Shown: one piece after another, positions 1 to 8,198 of the stretch
Position numbering within the stretch: position 1 is the first letter of the stretch
Layout: each line of letters begins with the position of its first letter
Assembly: GCF_900105135.1 (NCBI RefSeq)
Contig: NZ_LT629741.1
Coordinates: forward strand, 992,001-1,056,000
Direction of reading: 5' to 3'
DNA from: Gramella sp. MAR_2010_147
GTDB lineage: Bacteria > Bacteroidota > Bacteroidia > Flavobacteriales > Flavobacteriaceae
DNA length: 64,000 nt
The notes under the pieces: generated by a model
Seen by the model: the letters and a program-made list of their open reading frames with translations, nothing else
Told to the model about the DNA's origin: nothing
Databases searched by the model: none
Translations under genes and position numbers: made by a program

Positions 1-1
1 T

Positions 2-2833
2 TCATTGCCCCTGGCAGGAACGGCTGTTTACATGACCTCGTATTCCCGTCTTGAAAAAGATAGAAAATGGGAATCCGGAATGAAGGAAAGAAACTGGCTT
101 TACCAAACTCCTATGGATATCCTGATCAAAGCTTCCAATGGCGCTTCTGATTTTGGAAATAAATTCGGGCAGCCATTGATCTCAGGATCTGTCCTCACTT
201 TTGAACATTCAGAACATGACAGAGCTCTTGGGTATGACAAAGTGATTATGCTTGCCGGAGGAATTGGATATGGAAAAAAGGATCAGGCTTTAAAGGATGT
301 TCCGAATAAAGGAGATAAAATTGTAGTTCTTGGGGGAGAAAACTATAGAATTGGAATGGGCGGTGCAGCAGTTTCGTCGGCAGATACCGGTGAATTCAGT
401 AGTGGTATTGAACTAAATGCGATTCAACGTTCCAATCCAGAAATGCAAAAACGTGCTGCAAACGCAGTTCGTGGAATGGTAGAGATTGATGAGAATCCAA
501 TTGTATCTATCCATGATCATGGTGCCGGCGGACATTTAAACTGTTTAAGTGAACTTGTTGAGGAAAAAGGCGGAAAAATAGACCTGGATGCTCTACCAGT
601 TGGAGACCCAACACTTTCAGCGAAAGAAATCATTGGAAACGAATCCCAGGAAAGAATGGGACTGGTAATAGGTGAGGCTGAAATTGCTCAGTTAAGAAGA
701 GTAGCAGACAGAGAACGCTCCCCAATGTATGAAGTTGGGAATGTAACCGGGGATCATCGTTTTACTTTTGAAGGAAAAAAATCAGGTCAGAAACCTATGG
801 ACCTGGAACTCTCAGATATGTTTGGGAGTTCTCCAAAGACGATCATGACCGATAAAAAAATTAAAAGGGATTATGAAGATGTGAACTATAACACGTCTAA
901 AATTCATGATTACCTAAATCAGTTATTACAATTGGAAGCTGTAGCCTGTAAAGACTGGTTAACAAATAAAGTAGACCGTTGTGTCTCTGGCCGGGTTGCT
1001 AAACAACAAACCGCGGGACCTCTTCAGTTACCACTTAATAACTGCGGAGTAATGGCACTGGATTATAAAGGAAAAGAAGGGGTGGCGACCTCCATTGGGC
1101 ACTCCCCTATTTCTGCGCTGATAGATCCGGTTGCAGGATCAAAAAATTCTATTGCAGAAGCGCTTTCAAATATTGTCTGGGCGCCATTGGAAAAAGGCCT
1201 GAAATCTATCTCACTTTCGGCTAACTGGATGTGGCCTTGTAATAATGAAGGTGAAGACGCAAGGTTATATGAGGCTGTTGAAGGAATCTCAAAATTTGCC
1301 ATTTCGCTTGGAATTAATGTCCCCACTGGAAAGGATTCGCTTTCCATGAAACAGAAGTATAAGGACCAGCAGGTAATATCCCCAGGAACGGTTATAATTT
1401 CTGCAGCCGGGCATTCCAATGATATTTCAAAGGTAGTGGAACCTGTATTACAGAAAAACGGTGGAGATATTTACTATATCAATCTTTCTCAGGATAAATT
1501 CAAACTTGGTGGTTCCTCGTTTGCTCAAATACTAAATAAAGTTGGTCGTGAGGTTCCCACTATCAAGGATGATAAAAAATTTGCTGAAGCTTTTAATGCT
1601 ATTCAGGAATTAATAAAAGATGATCTTATTCTGGCGGGACATGATGTCGCTTCTGGTGGATTGATCACTACACTCTTGGAAATGTGCTTTGCAGATGTCA
1701 TGCTTAGTGCAGATTTAAATCTTTCTGCCCTAAAGGAAAATGACATCATTAAATTACTTTTCAATGAAAACTGCGGAATTGTATTTCAGGCTAAAGACAG
1801 TAAAGTAGAAGAAATTCTAAAAGAGAAAAAAATTGAATTTTTCAATATTGGAAAAGTTATAGAGAGCGAAGAGCTTAAAATTAAAAATACGGGGGCGAAC
1901 CTAAGCTTTAATATTCCGCAACTTAGAGATACCTGGTATAAAACCTCCTTTCTACTTGACGAAAAACAAAGTGGAATTGATAAGGCCACAGAACGTTTTC
2001 ATAACTATAAAGAACAACCCCTGGAATTCAAATTCCCGGAACACTTTACCGGAAAATTACCTGAACTAGAATCTAGCAAACCAAAGATCAAGGCGGCCAT
2101 CATACGTGAAAAAGGTTCAAATTCTGAGCGTGAGATGGCTCGGGCAATGTATTTAGCAGGCTTTGACGTGAAAGATGTACATATGACCGATCTAATATCG
2201 GGACGAGAAACTCTTGAAGATATTCAGTTTATTGCCGCTGTGGGCGGATTTTCGAATTCCGATGTACTCGGTAGCGCTAAAGGCTGGGCCGGAGCTTTTC
2301 TATATAATGAGAAAGCAAAAACAGCACTGGATAAGTTCTTTGCTAGAAAAGATACACTTTCACTGGGAGTATGTAATGGTTGCCAGTTGTTTATAGAATT
2401 AGGATTGATCAATCCTCAACATGAACAAAAACCAAAAATGCTTCACAATGAATCACATAAATTTGAATGTAATTTTACTTCTGTAGAAATTCAGAAAAAT
2501 AACTCTGTAATGTTATCTACCCTTGCTGGAAGCAAGCTTGGGATCTGGGCGGCTCATGGGGAAGGTAAATTTAGCTTCCCTTATGAGGAAGAGAAATATA
2601 ATATTGTTGGTAAATACGGGTATGAAGGATATCCGGCCAATCCTAATGGATCACATTATAATACAGCTGTCTTAACTGATGACACTGGAAGGCACCTGGT
2701 AATGATGCCGCATTTAGAACGTTCTACTTTTCAATGGAATTGGGCTAATTATCCAAAAGGAAGAAAAGATGAAGTTTCTCCCTGGCTGGAAGGATTCGTG
2801 AATGCTAGAAAATGGCTGGAAAAGAAGCAATAA
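2..2833 (+). CDS. purL: Phosphoribosylformylglycinamidine synthase, 5'-truncated by window
   Basis: FGAM synthase of de novo purine synthesis; it uses ATP and glutamine to convert FGAR to FGAM in the cytosol. The frame is open through base 2 and no start is visible, so the gene begins outside the window. About 940 residues are present; the single-chain family is usually 1,200-1,300, so roughly the first quarter is missing. Two AIRS-type ATP-binding halves are seen (HDHGAGG near residue 170 and GHDVASGGL near 545 of the visible part). The C-terminal class I glutamine amidotransferase domain has its nucleophile Cys at about 790 (GVCNGCQ) and the His-Gly-Glu dyad at about 851-853 (AAHGEGKF). A strong terminator follows directly, so this is the last gene of its unit. 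The identity is secure. Confidence 0.97.
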   Translation, partial: SLPLAGTAVYMTSYSRLEKDRKWESGMKERNWLYQTPMDILIKASNGASDFGNKFGQPLISGSVLTFEHSEHDRALGYDKVIMLAGGIGYGKKDQALKDVPNKGDKIVVLGGENYRIGMGGAAVSSADTGEFSSGIELNAIQRSNPEMQKRAANAVRGMVEIDENPIVSIHDHGAGGHLNCLSELVEEKGGKIDLDALPVGDPTLSAKEIIGNESQERMGLVIGEAEIAQLRRVADRERSPMYEVGNVTGDHRFTFEGKKSGQKPMDLELSDMFGSSPKTIMTDKKIKRDYEDVNYNTSKIHDYLNQLLQLEAVACKDWLTNKVDRCVSGRVAKQQTAGPLQLPLNNCGVMALDYKGKEGVATSIGHSPISALIDPVAGSKNSIAEALSNIVWAPLEKGLKSISLSANWMWPCNNEGEDARLYEAVEGISKFAISLGINVPTGKDSLSMKQKYKDQQVISPGTVIISAAGHSNDISKVVEPVLQKNGGDIYYINLSQDKFKLGGSSFAQILNKVGREVPTIKDDKKFAEAFNAIQELIKDDLILAGHDVASGGLITTLLEMCFADVMLSADLNLSALKENDIIKLLFNENCGIVFQAKDSKVEEILKEKKIEFFNIGKVIESEELKIKNTGANLSFNIPQLRDTWYKTSFLLDEKQSGIDKATERFHNYKEQPLEFKFPEHFTGKLPELESSKPKIKAAIIREKGSNSEREMARAMYLAGFDVKDVHMTDLISGRETLEDIQFIAAVGGFSNSDVLGSAKGWAGAFLYNEKAKTALDKFFARKDTLSLGVCNGCQLFIELGLINPQHEQKPKMLHNESHKFECNFTSVEIQKNNSVMLSTLAGSKLGIWAAHGEGKFSFPYEEEKYNIVGKYGYEGYPANPNGSHYNTAVLTDDTGRHLVMMPHLERSTFQWNWANYPKGRKDEVSPWLEGFVNARKWLEKKQ

Positions 2834-2858
2834 GCCGGTTATTTTATGATTTATATTG

Positions 2859-2888
2859 AAGGGATGTTAAAAACATCCCTTTTTTTTT
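2859..2888 (+). terminator. Rho-independent terminator after purL
   Basis: Perfect 10-bp stem (AAGGGATGTT / AACATCCCTT) with a 3-nt loop, followed by a run of nine T. It lies 26 bases after the purL stop. Confidence 0.9.
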
Positions 2889-2956
2889 GAATTATCAATT
2901 TGAAGTAGCCCTCTTTTTTGCTATTTTGCAAGGTATATCTAAAATTCTTCAACTAC

Positions 2957-4738
2957 ATGAATGAAATAAAACGTCTTTTCGACTTTCCATATTACCAGCT
3001 TGAAAATCATCCACTGGATGAAGCATTAGCTACAAAATATGATGGCAAATGGGAAACTCTTTCGACTCAGGAATATATTAATCAGGCAAATAAAATAAGT
3101 CGTGGTCTTTTAAGATTAGGGGTCAAACCAAATGATAAGATAGCCATTATATCTACCAGTAACAGAACCGAGTGGAATGTGATGGACGTTGGAATACTAC
3201 AAATTGGTGCGCAAAACGTTCCTATTTATCCGACTATTTCTGAAGATGATTATGAATATGTTCTAAATCATAGCGAAGCAACTTATTGTTTTGTTTCAGA
3301 TGAAGAAGTTTTGGAAAAAGTAAATAGAATTAAAGGTACTACACAACTTAAAGAGGTGTATAGTTTTGATAAAATTGCAGGTTGCCAGAACTGGAAAGAA
3401 ATTCTCAAGAGCGGTGAGGATAAAGAAAATCAGGATGAAGTAGAAAAGTTAAAAAAAGCGGTAAAAAGTGACGATCTTGCTACCTTAATATATACTTCAG
3501 GAACTACCGGAAGACCAAAAGGTGTGATGTTAACACATGGTAATATAGTGAGTAATGTTCTGGGAAGTGCTCCCAGGGTGCCTTTTGAAACAGGAACTTA
3601 TGTAGCCCTGAGCTTTTTACCGGTGTGTCATATATTTGAGAGAATGATCCTCTATCTATATCAGTATTATTCCGTGTCTATATATTTTGCTGAATCTATT
3701 GATAAGATTAGCGACAACCTTAAAGAGGTAAAACCTCATGTGATCACTGCTGTTCCAAGACTGCTTGAAAAAGTTTATGATAAGATCATTGCTAAAGGAA
3801 CTGCGCTTGGCGGGATCAAGCAAAAATTATTTTATTGGGCAGTAGAGCTTGGTTTGGAATATGAGCCTTATGAGGCAAATGGATGGTGGTATGAAACCAA
3901 ATTAAAACTAGCTAGAAAACTGATCTTCTCTAAATGGAAAGAAGGTTTAGGTGGCAATATTGATCTAATCGTTTCTGGAAGCGCAGCGCTTCAACCAAGA
4001 CTGGCAAGAGTATTCGCAGCTGCTGAAATTCCGGTTATGGAAGGTTATGGTCTTACAGAGACTTCGCCGGTTATCGCGGTAAATGATGAACGCAATCATG
4101 GATTTAGGATTGGATCCGTTGGTAAAGTACTGGACAACGTAGAAGTGAAGATTGCTGAAGATGGTGAAATTCTTACTAAGGGTCCTAATGTTATGCGCGG
4201 TTACTATAAGGACGAAGAAAAGACTAAAGAGGTCCTTAATGGAGAAGGCTTCTTCCACACAGGAGATATTGGAGAAATTGATAAAGATGGTTTCCTGAAG
4301 ATCACAGACAGGAAAAAAGAAATGTTCAAGACCTCCGGTGGGAAATATGTAGCTCCTCAATTAATCGAGAACACCATGAAACAATCCCGGTTTATAGAAC
4401 AAATTATGGTGGTTGGAGATGGAGAGAAAATGCCTGCAGCTTTAATCCAGCCAAACTTCGAGTTTATTGAAGATTGGGCAAATAGAAAAAATATTGATCT
4501 TGGAGATGGCACTCCGGCAGATATTTCCAGAAATAATTTAGTAAGAGATAGAATTCAGGAAGAGGTTGATTTTTATAATCAGAAATTCGGTAAATGGGAA
4601 AGAGTTAAAACTTTTGAACTAACACCGGAAGCATGGACCATAGATGATGGCCATCTTACTCCTACTATGAAACTGAAAAGGCGTATCGTACGAGATAAGT
4701 ATAGCGATCTTTATAATAAATTATACAGTCGCTTCTAA
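2957..4738 (+). CDS. Long-chain fatty acid--CoA ligase (AMP-dependent synthetase)
   Basis: Activates long-chain fatty acids to acyl-CoA through an acyl-adenylate. The 593-aa protein shows the adenylate-forming signature YTSGTTGRPKG near residue 179, the later motif GYGLTETSP, and the hinge region GDIGEIDKDGFLKITDRKKE. This is the size and motif set of the FadD/FAA long-chain ligase group (COG1022). The frame is open back to a TTG at 2918, but I chose the ATG at 2957. The region around 2899-2928 (TTTG, then TATTTTG about 20 bases on) resembles a Bacteroidota promoter, which would place the RNA start downstream of the TTG. It is a single-gene unit between two terminators, directly upstream of the beta-oxidation operon that would consume its product. 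Confidence 0.92.
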   Translation: MNEIKRLFDFPYYQLENHPLDEALATKYDGKWETLSTQEYINQANKISRGLLRLGVKPNDKIAIISTSNRTEWNVMDVGILQIGAQNVPIYPTISEDDYEYVLNHSEATYCFVSDEEVLEKVNRIKGTTQLKEVYSFDKIAGCQNWKEILKSGEDKENQDEVEKLKKAVKSDDLATLIYTSGTTGRPKGVMLTHGNIVSNVLGSAPRVPFETGTYVALSFLPVCHIFERMILYLYQYYSVSIYFAESIDKISDNLKEVKPHVITAVPRLLEKVYDKIIAKGTALGGIKQKLFYWAVELGLEYEPYEANGWWYETKLKLARKLIFSKWKEGLGGNIDLIVSGSAALQPRLARVFAAAEIPVMEGYGLTETSPVIAVNDERNHGFRIGSVGKVLDNVEVKIAEDGEILTKGPNVMRGYYKDEEKTKEVLNGEGFFHTGDIGEIDKDGFLKITDRKKEMFKTSGGKYVAPQLIENTMKQSRFIEQIMVVGDGEKMPAALIQPNFEFIEDWANRKNIDLGDGTPADISRNNLVRDRIQEEVDFYNQKFGKWERVKTFELTPEAWTIDDGHLTPTMKLKRRIVRDKYSDLYNKLYSRF

Positions 4739-4762
4739 AAACATATTATGAAAATGATAATT

Positions 4763-4792
4763 AAAACTCCTCCCGACCAGAGGAGTTTTTTT
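4763..4792 (+). terminator. Rho-independent terminator after acyl-CoA ligase
   Basis: 10-bp perfect stem (AAAACTCCTC / GAGGAGTTTT) with a 7-nt loop, continuing into seven T. It separates the ligase from the MarR-fad operon. Confidence 0.88.
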
Positions 4793-4847
4793 ATTTTAAG
4801 AACATTAGCCTCCATATTTTCAGTATATTAATATTTTTAAACAATTT

Positions 4848-4865
4848 TATTATGCATGCATAATA
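4848..4865. promoter_or_regulatory. Palindromic operator candidate for the MarR-fad operon
   Basis: Perfect 18-bp palindrome (half-site TATTATGCA, centre between 4856 and 4857). It lies just upstream of a perfect TAnnTTTG -7 box, where the -33 element should be. MarR dimers bind palindromes of about this length and often repress their own operon, so this is the natural candidate for autoregulation by the next gene. The palindrome is seen directly; the binding is inferred. Confidence 0.7.
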
Positions 4866-4873
4866 TTTTTTCC

Positions 4874-4881
4874 TAACTTTG
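4874..4881 (+). promoter_or_regulatory. -7 promoter element (TAACTTTG) of the MarR-fad operon
   Basis: Exact match to the Bacteroidota sigma-A -7 consensus TAnnTTTG. Transcription would start near 4886-4888, giving a leader of roughly a dozen bases before the ATG at 4900. This argues against the in-frame TTG at 4879 as the start. Confidence 0.65.
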
Positions 4882-4899
4882 GATTCATTTAAAATCCAG

Positions 4900-5352
4900 A
4901 TGAAAGAAAAAACAATAGATTATGTATTGCGCGCCACCTGGATGGCTGTTTCTAAAATGTATAATGAAGAAGCAGGAAAAGCTGGCAGCACAATGGCTAC
5001 AGGATTTGCACTCTTAAGCATAGATCCTGAAGACGGCACGCCGTCTACTTCGCTGGGTCCGAAAATGGGCATGGAGGCAACAAGTCTTTCCAGAATTCTA
5101 AAAACTATGGAAGAAAAAGGTTTGGTTGTCAGAAAGAAAAATCCTCATGACGGCCGTAGTGTCCTTATTCACTTAACCGATTTTGGTAAAGAAATGAGGG
5201 ACTATTCTAAGAGAGTGGTGCTTAGATTTGATGAAGCGGTAAAAGAAAATGTTTCAGATAAAGATCTTAAGACCTTTATTGAGGTAGCCAATACAATCAC
5301 AGAATTAATAAGTGAAAAGAAAATATATACTGAAGAAATTAGTATTAGATAA
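4900..5352 (+). CDS. MarR family transcriptional regulator
   Basis: A 150-aa winged-helix regulator. The recognition helix and wing are clear (ATSLSRILKTMEEKGLV, then RKKNPHDGRSVLIHLTDFG), flanked by the helices used for dimerisation. The frame is open to a TTG at 4879, but that codon overlaps the -7 box, so the ATG at 4900 is preferred. It is the first gene of the beta-oxidation operon (18 bases before the fadN-like gene) and sits beside a perfect palindrome. The inferred role is repression of fatty-acid degradation relieved by an acyl-CoA or related ligand. The ligand cannot be read from the sequence, and the family also includes antibiotic and redox sensors. Confidence 0.88.
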   Translation: MKEKTIDYVLRATWMAVSKMYNEEAGKAGSTMATGFALLSIDPEDGTPSTSLGPKMGMEATSLSRILKTMEEKGLVVRKKNPHDGRSVLIHLTDFGKEMRDYSKRVVLRFDEAVKENVSDKDLKTFIEVANTITELISEKKIYTEEISIR

Positions 5353-5370
5353 AACAATAAAGACCAAGAA

Positions 5371-7776
5371 ATGAAAAGAAGGATAAATAAAGTTGCAGTG
5401 ATCGGATCCGGAATTATGGGTAGCGGTATCGCTTGCCATTTTGCCAATATCGGCGTGGAAGTGCTACTTCTGGACATTGTTCCCCGTGAACTGAATGAAA
5501 AGGAAAAGAAAAAAGGATTGAGCCTGGATGATAAAGTGGTTCGTAACAGAATCGTCAACAATTCACTTCAGGAATCGGTAAAATCCAAGCCCTCCCCTAT
5601 TTATCATAAAGACTTTGTAAATAGGATTGAAACCGGGAACCTGGAAGATGATATTTCTAAAGTTTCTGAAGCAGACTGGATCATCGAGGTTGTGGTAGAA
5701 CGCCTTGATATTAAAAAGCAGGTTTTCGAAAATCTTGAAAAGCATAGAAAACCAGGTACATTAATTACTTCTAACACTTCCGGAATTCCTATCAATTTCA
5801 TGACCGATGGTAGAAGTGATGATTTCAAAAAGCACTTCTGCGGAACTCATTTCTTTAACCCTCCAAGATATTTAAGATTATTTGAGATCATTCCAGGAAA
5901 AGAAACTGATCCTGAAGTTCTTGAATTTTTAGAGATGTATGGTGAGAAATTCCTTGGTAAAAAGACGGTACTCGCTAAAGACACTCCGGCCTTTATAGGA
6001 AACAGAATCGGTATTTTCTCTATTATGAGCCTTTTCCATATGGTGAAGGATATGGGAATGACGATCGAAGAAGTTGATAAACTTACTGGGCCAGTAATAG
6101 GACGGCAGAAGTCTGCTACTTTTAGAACGGTAGATGTTGTTGGTTTAGATACCTTGGTTCATGTTGCCAACGGTTTACATGAAAATGTGCCTAAAGATGA
6201 ACAGCATGATCTTTTTGCATTGCCAGATTTCATCGATACCATGATGGAAAATGAGTGGTTAGGTAGCAAATCTGGACAGGGATTCTATAAAAAGATCAGA
6301 AAAGATGATGGTTCAAGTGAGATAAAATCCCTTGATCTGGATTCCATGGAATATCGCGATCAAAAGAAAGCTTCATTTGCGACTTTAGAACAAACAAAAT
6401 CTATAGATAATGTTGCCGACAGATTTGAAGTTCTGGTAAACGGAAAAGATAAAGCAGGAGAATTCTACAGAAAGACTTTTTCTGCACTGTTTGCTTATGT
6501 ATCGAATCGTATTCCTGAAATCACCGATTCCCTTTACAAGATTGACGATGCCATGAAAGCCGGTTTTGGCTGGGAGCATGGTCCATTCCAGATCTGGGAT
6601 GCGATTGGTGTAGAAAAAGGTATCAAGATGATGAAGGAAGAAGGTTATGAACCTAATTCCTGGGTTAATGAAATGCTGGAAAGCGGAAGCGATAGTTTCT
6701 ATACCGTTAAAGAAGGAAATACTTACTATTATAATATAGACGACAAAAAACAGACAAAGGTTCCGGGTCAGGATGCATTTATCATTCTGGACAATATTAG
6801 AGAATCTAAGGAGGTATTTAAAAATAGCGGTGTTGTAGTAGAAGATCTTGGCGATGGGATTTTAAATGTTGAATTCAGAAGTAAAATGAATTCTATTGGT
6901 GGAGATGTTCTGGACGGAATCAACAAAGCTATTGATATTGCTGAAAAAGACTACCAGGGACTTGTGGTTGCCAATGACGGTAAGAACTTCTCTGTTGGTG
7001 CCAATATTGGTATGATCTTTATGATGGCTGTAGAGCAGGAATATGAAGAGCTAAACATGGCGATCAAATATTTCCAGGATACGATGATGAGAATGCGCTA
7101 CTCTTCTATTCCAACCGTTGCGGCTCCACATGCAATGACTCTTGGCGGCGGATGCGAAATGTCGCTTCACGCAGATAAAGTAGTTGCTGCAGCAGAAACT
7201 TATATCGGATTAGTTGAATTTGGCGTTGGTGTGATCCCAGGTGGTGGTGGAACCAAGGAAATGACGGTTAGAGCTGCGGATACATATCAAAAGGACGATG
7301 TAGAGTTGAACCGACTGAGAGAAAACTTCCTTACCATTGGAATGGCAAAAGTTTCAACTTCCGCACACGAAGCTTATGATTTAGGACTACTTCAGAAAGG
7401 AAAAGATATCGTGGTGGTAAATCCAGACAGGCAATTAGCAATCGCTAAGAAACATGCATTGCTAATGGCAGAAAATGGATATACGAAACCAATTGAACGC
7501 AAAGACATTAAAGTTCTTGGTAAACAGGCATTGGGTGCCTTCCTGGTAGGAACCGACCAAATGGCTGCAGGAAAATATATCAGTGAACATGATAAAAAGA
7601 TCGCAAACAAACTGGCTTATGTAATGGCCGGTGGAGATCTTTCAGAAAATCAGCTGGTGAGTGAGCAGTATTTATTAGAACTGGAAAGAGAAGCTTTCTT
7701 ATCGCTTACAGGAGAAAGAAAAACCCTGGAGCGTCTTCAGCACATGTTGAAGAAGGGGAAACCGCTTAGAAATTAA
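5371..7776 (+). CDS. fadN: 3-hydroxyacyl-CoA dehydrogenase / enoyl-CoA hydratase
   Basis: Bifunctional beta-oxidation enzyme of 801 aa in FadN order: NAD-binding dehydrogenase first, crotonase domain last, the opposite of E. coli FadB. The Rossmann glycines are G12-S-G14-I-M-G17. The dehydrogenase catalytic pair is in the segment HFFNPPRYLRLFEIIPG. The crotonase part begins near residue 480. It keeps both glutamates expected for hydratase activity (GGGCEM, and GLVEFGVGVIPGGGG) and so looks competent. Length and gene order (fadN, fadA, fadE) match the Bacillus subtilis fadNAE operon. It follows the MarR gene by 18 bases and is separated from the thiolase by a small four-helix-bundle gene. Confidence 0.93.
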   Translation: MKRRINKVAVIGSGIMGSGIACHFANIGVEVLLLDIVPRELNEKEKKKGLSLDDKVVRNRIVNNSLQESVKSKPSPIYHKDFVNRIETGNLEDDISKVSEADWIIEVVVERLDIKKQVFENLEKHRKPGTLITSNTSGIPINFMTDGRSDDFKKHFCGTHFFNPPRYLRLFEIIPGKETDPEVLEFLEMYGEKFLGKKTVLAKDTPAFIGNRIGIFSIMSLFHMVKDMGMTIEEVDKLTGPVIGRQKSATFRTVDVVGLDTLVHVANGLHENVPKDEQHDLFALPDFIDTMMENEWLGSKSGQGFYKKIRKDDGSSEIKSLDLDSMEYRDQKKASFATLEQTKSIDNVADRFEVLVNGKDKAGEFYRKTFSALFAYVSNRIPEITDSLYKIDDAMKAGFGWEHGPFQIWDAIGVEKGIKMMKEEGYEPNSWVNEMLESGSDSFYTVKEGNTYYYNIDDKKQTKVPGQDAFIILDNIRESKEVFKNSGVVVEDLGDGILNVEFRSKMNSIGGDVLDGINKAIDIAEKDYQGLVVANDGKNFSVGANIGMIFMMAVEQEYEELNMAIKYFQDTMMRMRYSSIPTVAAPHAMTLGGGCEMSLHADKVVAAAETYIGLVEFGVGVIPGGGGTKEMTVRAADTYQKDDVELNRLRENFLTIGMAKVSTSAHEAYDLGLLQKGKDIVVVNPDRQLAIAKKHALLMAENGYTKPIERKDIKVLGKQALGAFLVGTDQMAAGKYISEHDKKIANKLAYVMAGGDLSENQLVSEQYLLELEREAFLSLTGERKTLERLQHMLKKGKPLRN

Positions 7777-7791
7777 CCGTATAGTGTAAAT

Positions 7792-8146
7792 TGTAGGTTG
7801 TAAAATGAACTATTTCAAAGAATTGAAAGTTTGGCAAAAATCTATCGATTTGGTAACCGAGACTTACTTGAAGAGTCAAAAATTCCCAAAGGAGGAAACT
7901 TATGGTTTGACCTCCCAGATTAGAAGAGCTGCCATTTCTGTTCCTTCAAACATCGCAGAAGGTTGTGGAAGGAAATCGGAAAAAGATTTCTTCAACTTCC
8001 TTGGGATCGCTTTAGGTTCCGCTTTCGAATTAGAAACACAATTTACAATTGCCAGGAAGTTAAACTTTCTTTCAGAGACTGAATTTTCTGGGCTCGAAAG
8101 TGAGATTCAGCATATTCAGAACATGCTAATCAAATTACAATCTACA
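7792..8146. repeat. Imperfect inverted repeat bracketing the four-helix-bundle gene
   Basis: TGTAGGTTGTAA at 7792-7803 and TTACAATCTACA at 8135-8146 are inverted copies matching at 11 of 12 positions. The left arm precedes the start codon and the right arm lies in the last codons of the small gene. Further TACAAT copies follow at about 8165-8199. Intervening sequences in bacterial 23S rRNA carry terminal inverted repeats around a related gene, so the arms may mark the ends of an inserted unit. Arms this short could also arise by chance in AT-rich DNA. Confidence 0.4.
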
Positions 8147-8158
8147 CTTAAAAATTAG
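7805..8158 (+). CDS. Four-helix-bundle protein (23S rRNA IVS-protein family)
   Basis: A 117-aa, all-helical protein with the hallmarks of the family first found in 23S rRNA intervening sequences: FKELKVWQKSIDLV at the N-terminus, LTSQIRRAAISVPSNIAEG in the middle, then NFLGIALGSAFELETQ. The molecular function of the family is not established. It sits 28 bases after the fadN-like gene and 40 before the thiolase, all on one strand. It is therefore co-transcribed with enzymes it has no known link to. A short inverted repeat brackets it, suggesting insertion of a small element into the operon. Family assignment is firm; role unknown. Confidence 0.88.
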   Translation: MNYFKELKVWQKSIDLVTETYLKSQKFPKEETYGLTSQIRRAAISVPSNIAEGCGRKSEKDFFNFLGIALGSAFELETQFTIARKLNFLSETEFSGLESEIQHIQNMLIKLQSTLKN

Positions 8159-8198
8159 AAAAGAATACAATAGACATTATACAATAATTCAAAATACA

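Noticed and set aside
3965-4360. 131-aa antisense frame within the acyl-CoA ligase
   Set aside because: It overlaps the conserved C-terminal part of the ligase and shows no recognisable domain or start signal.
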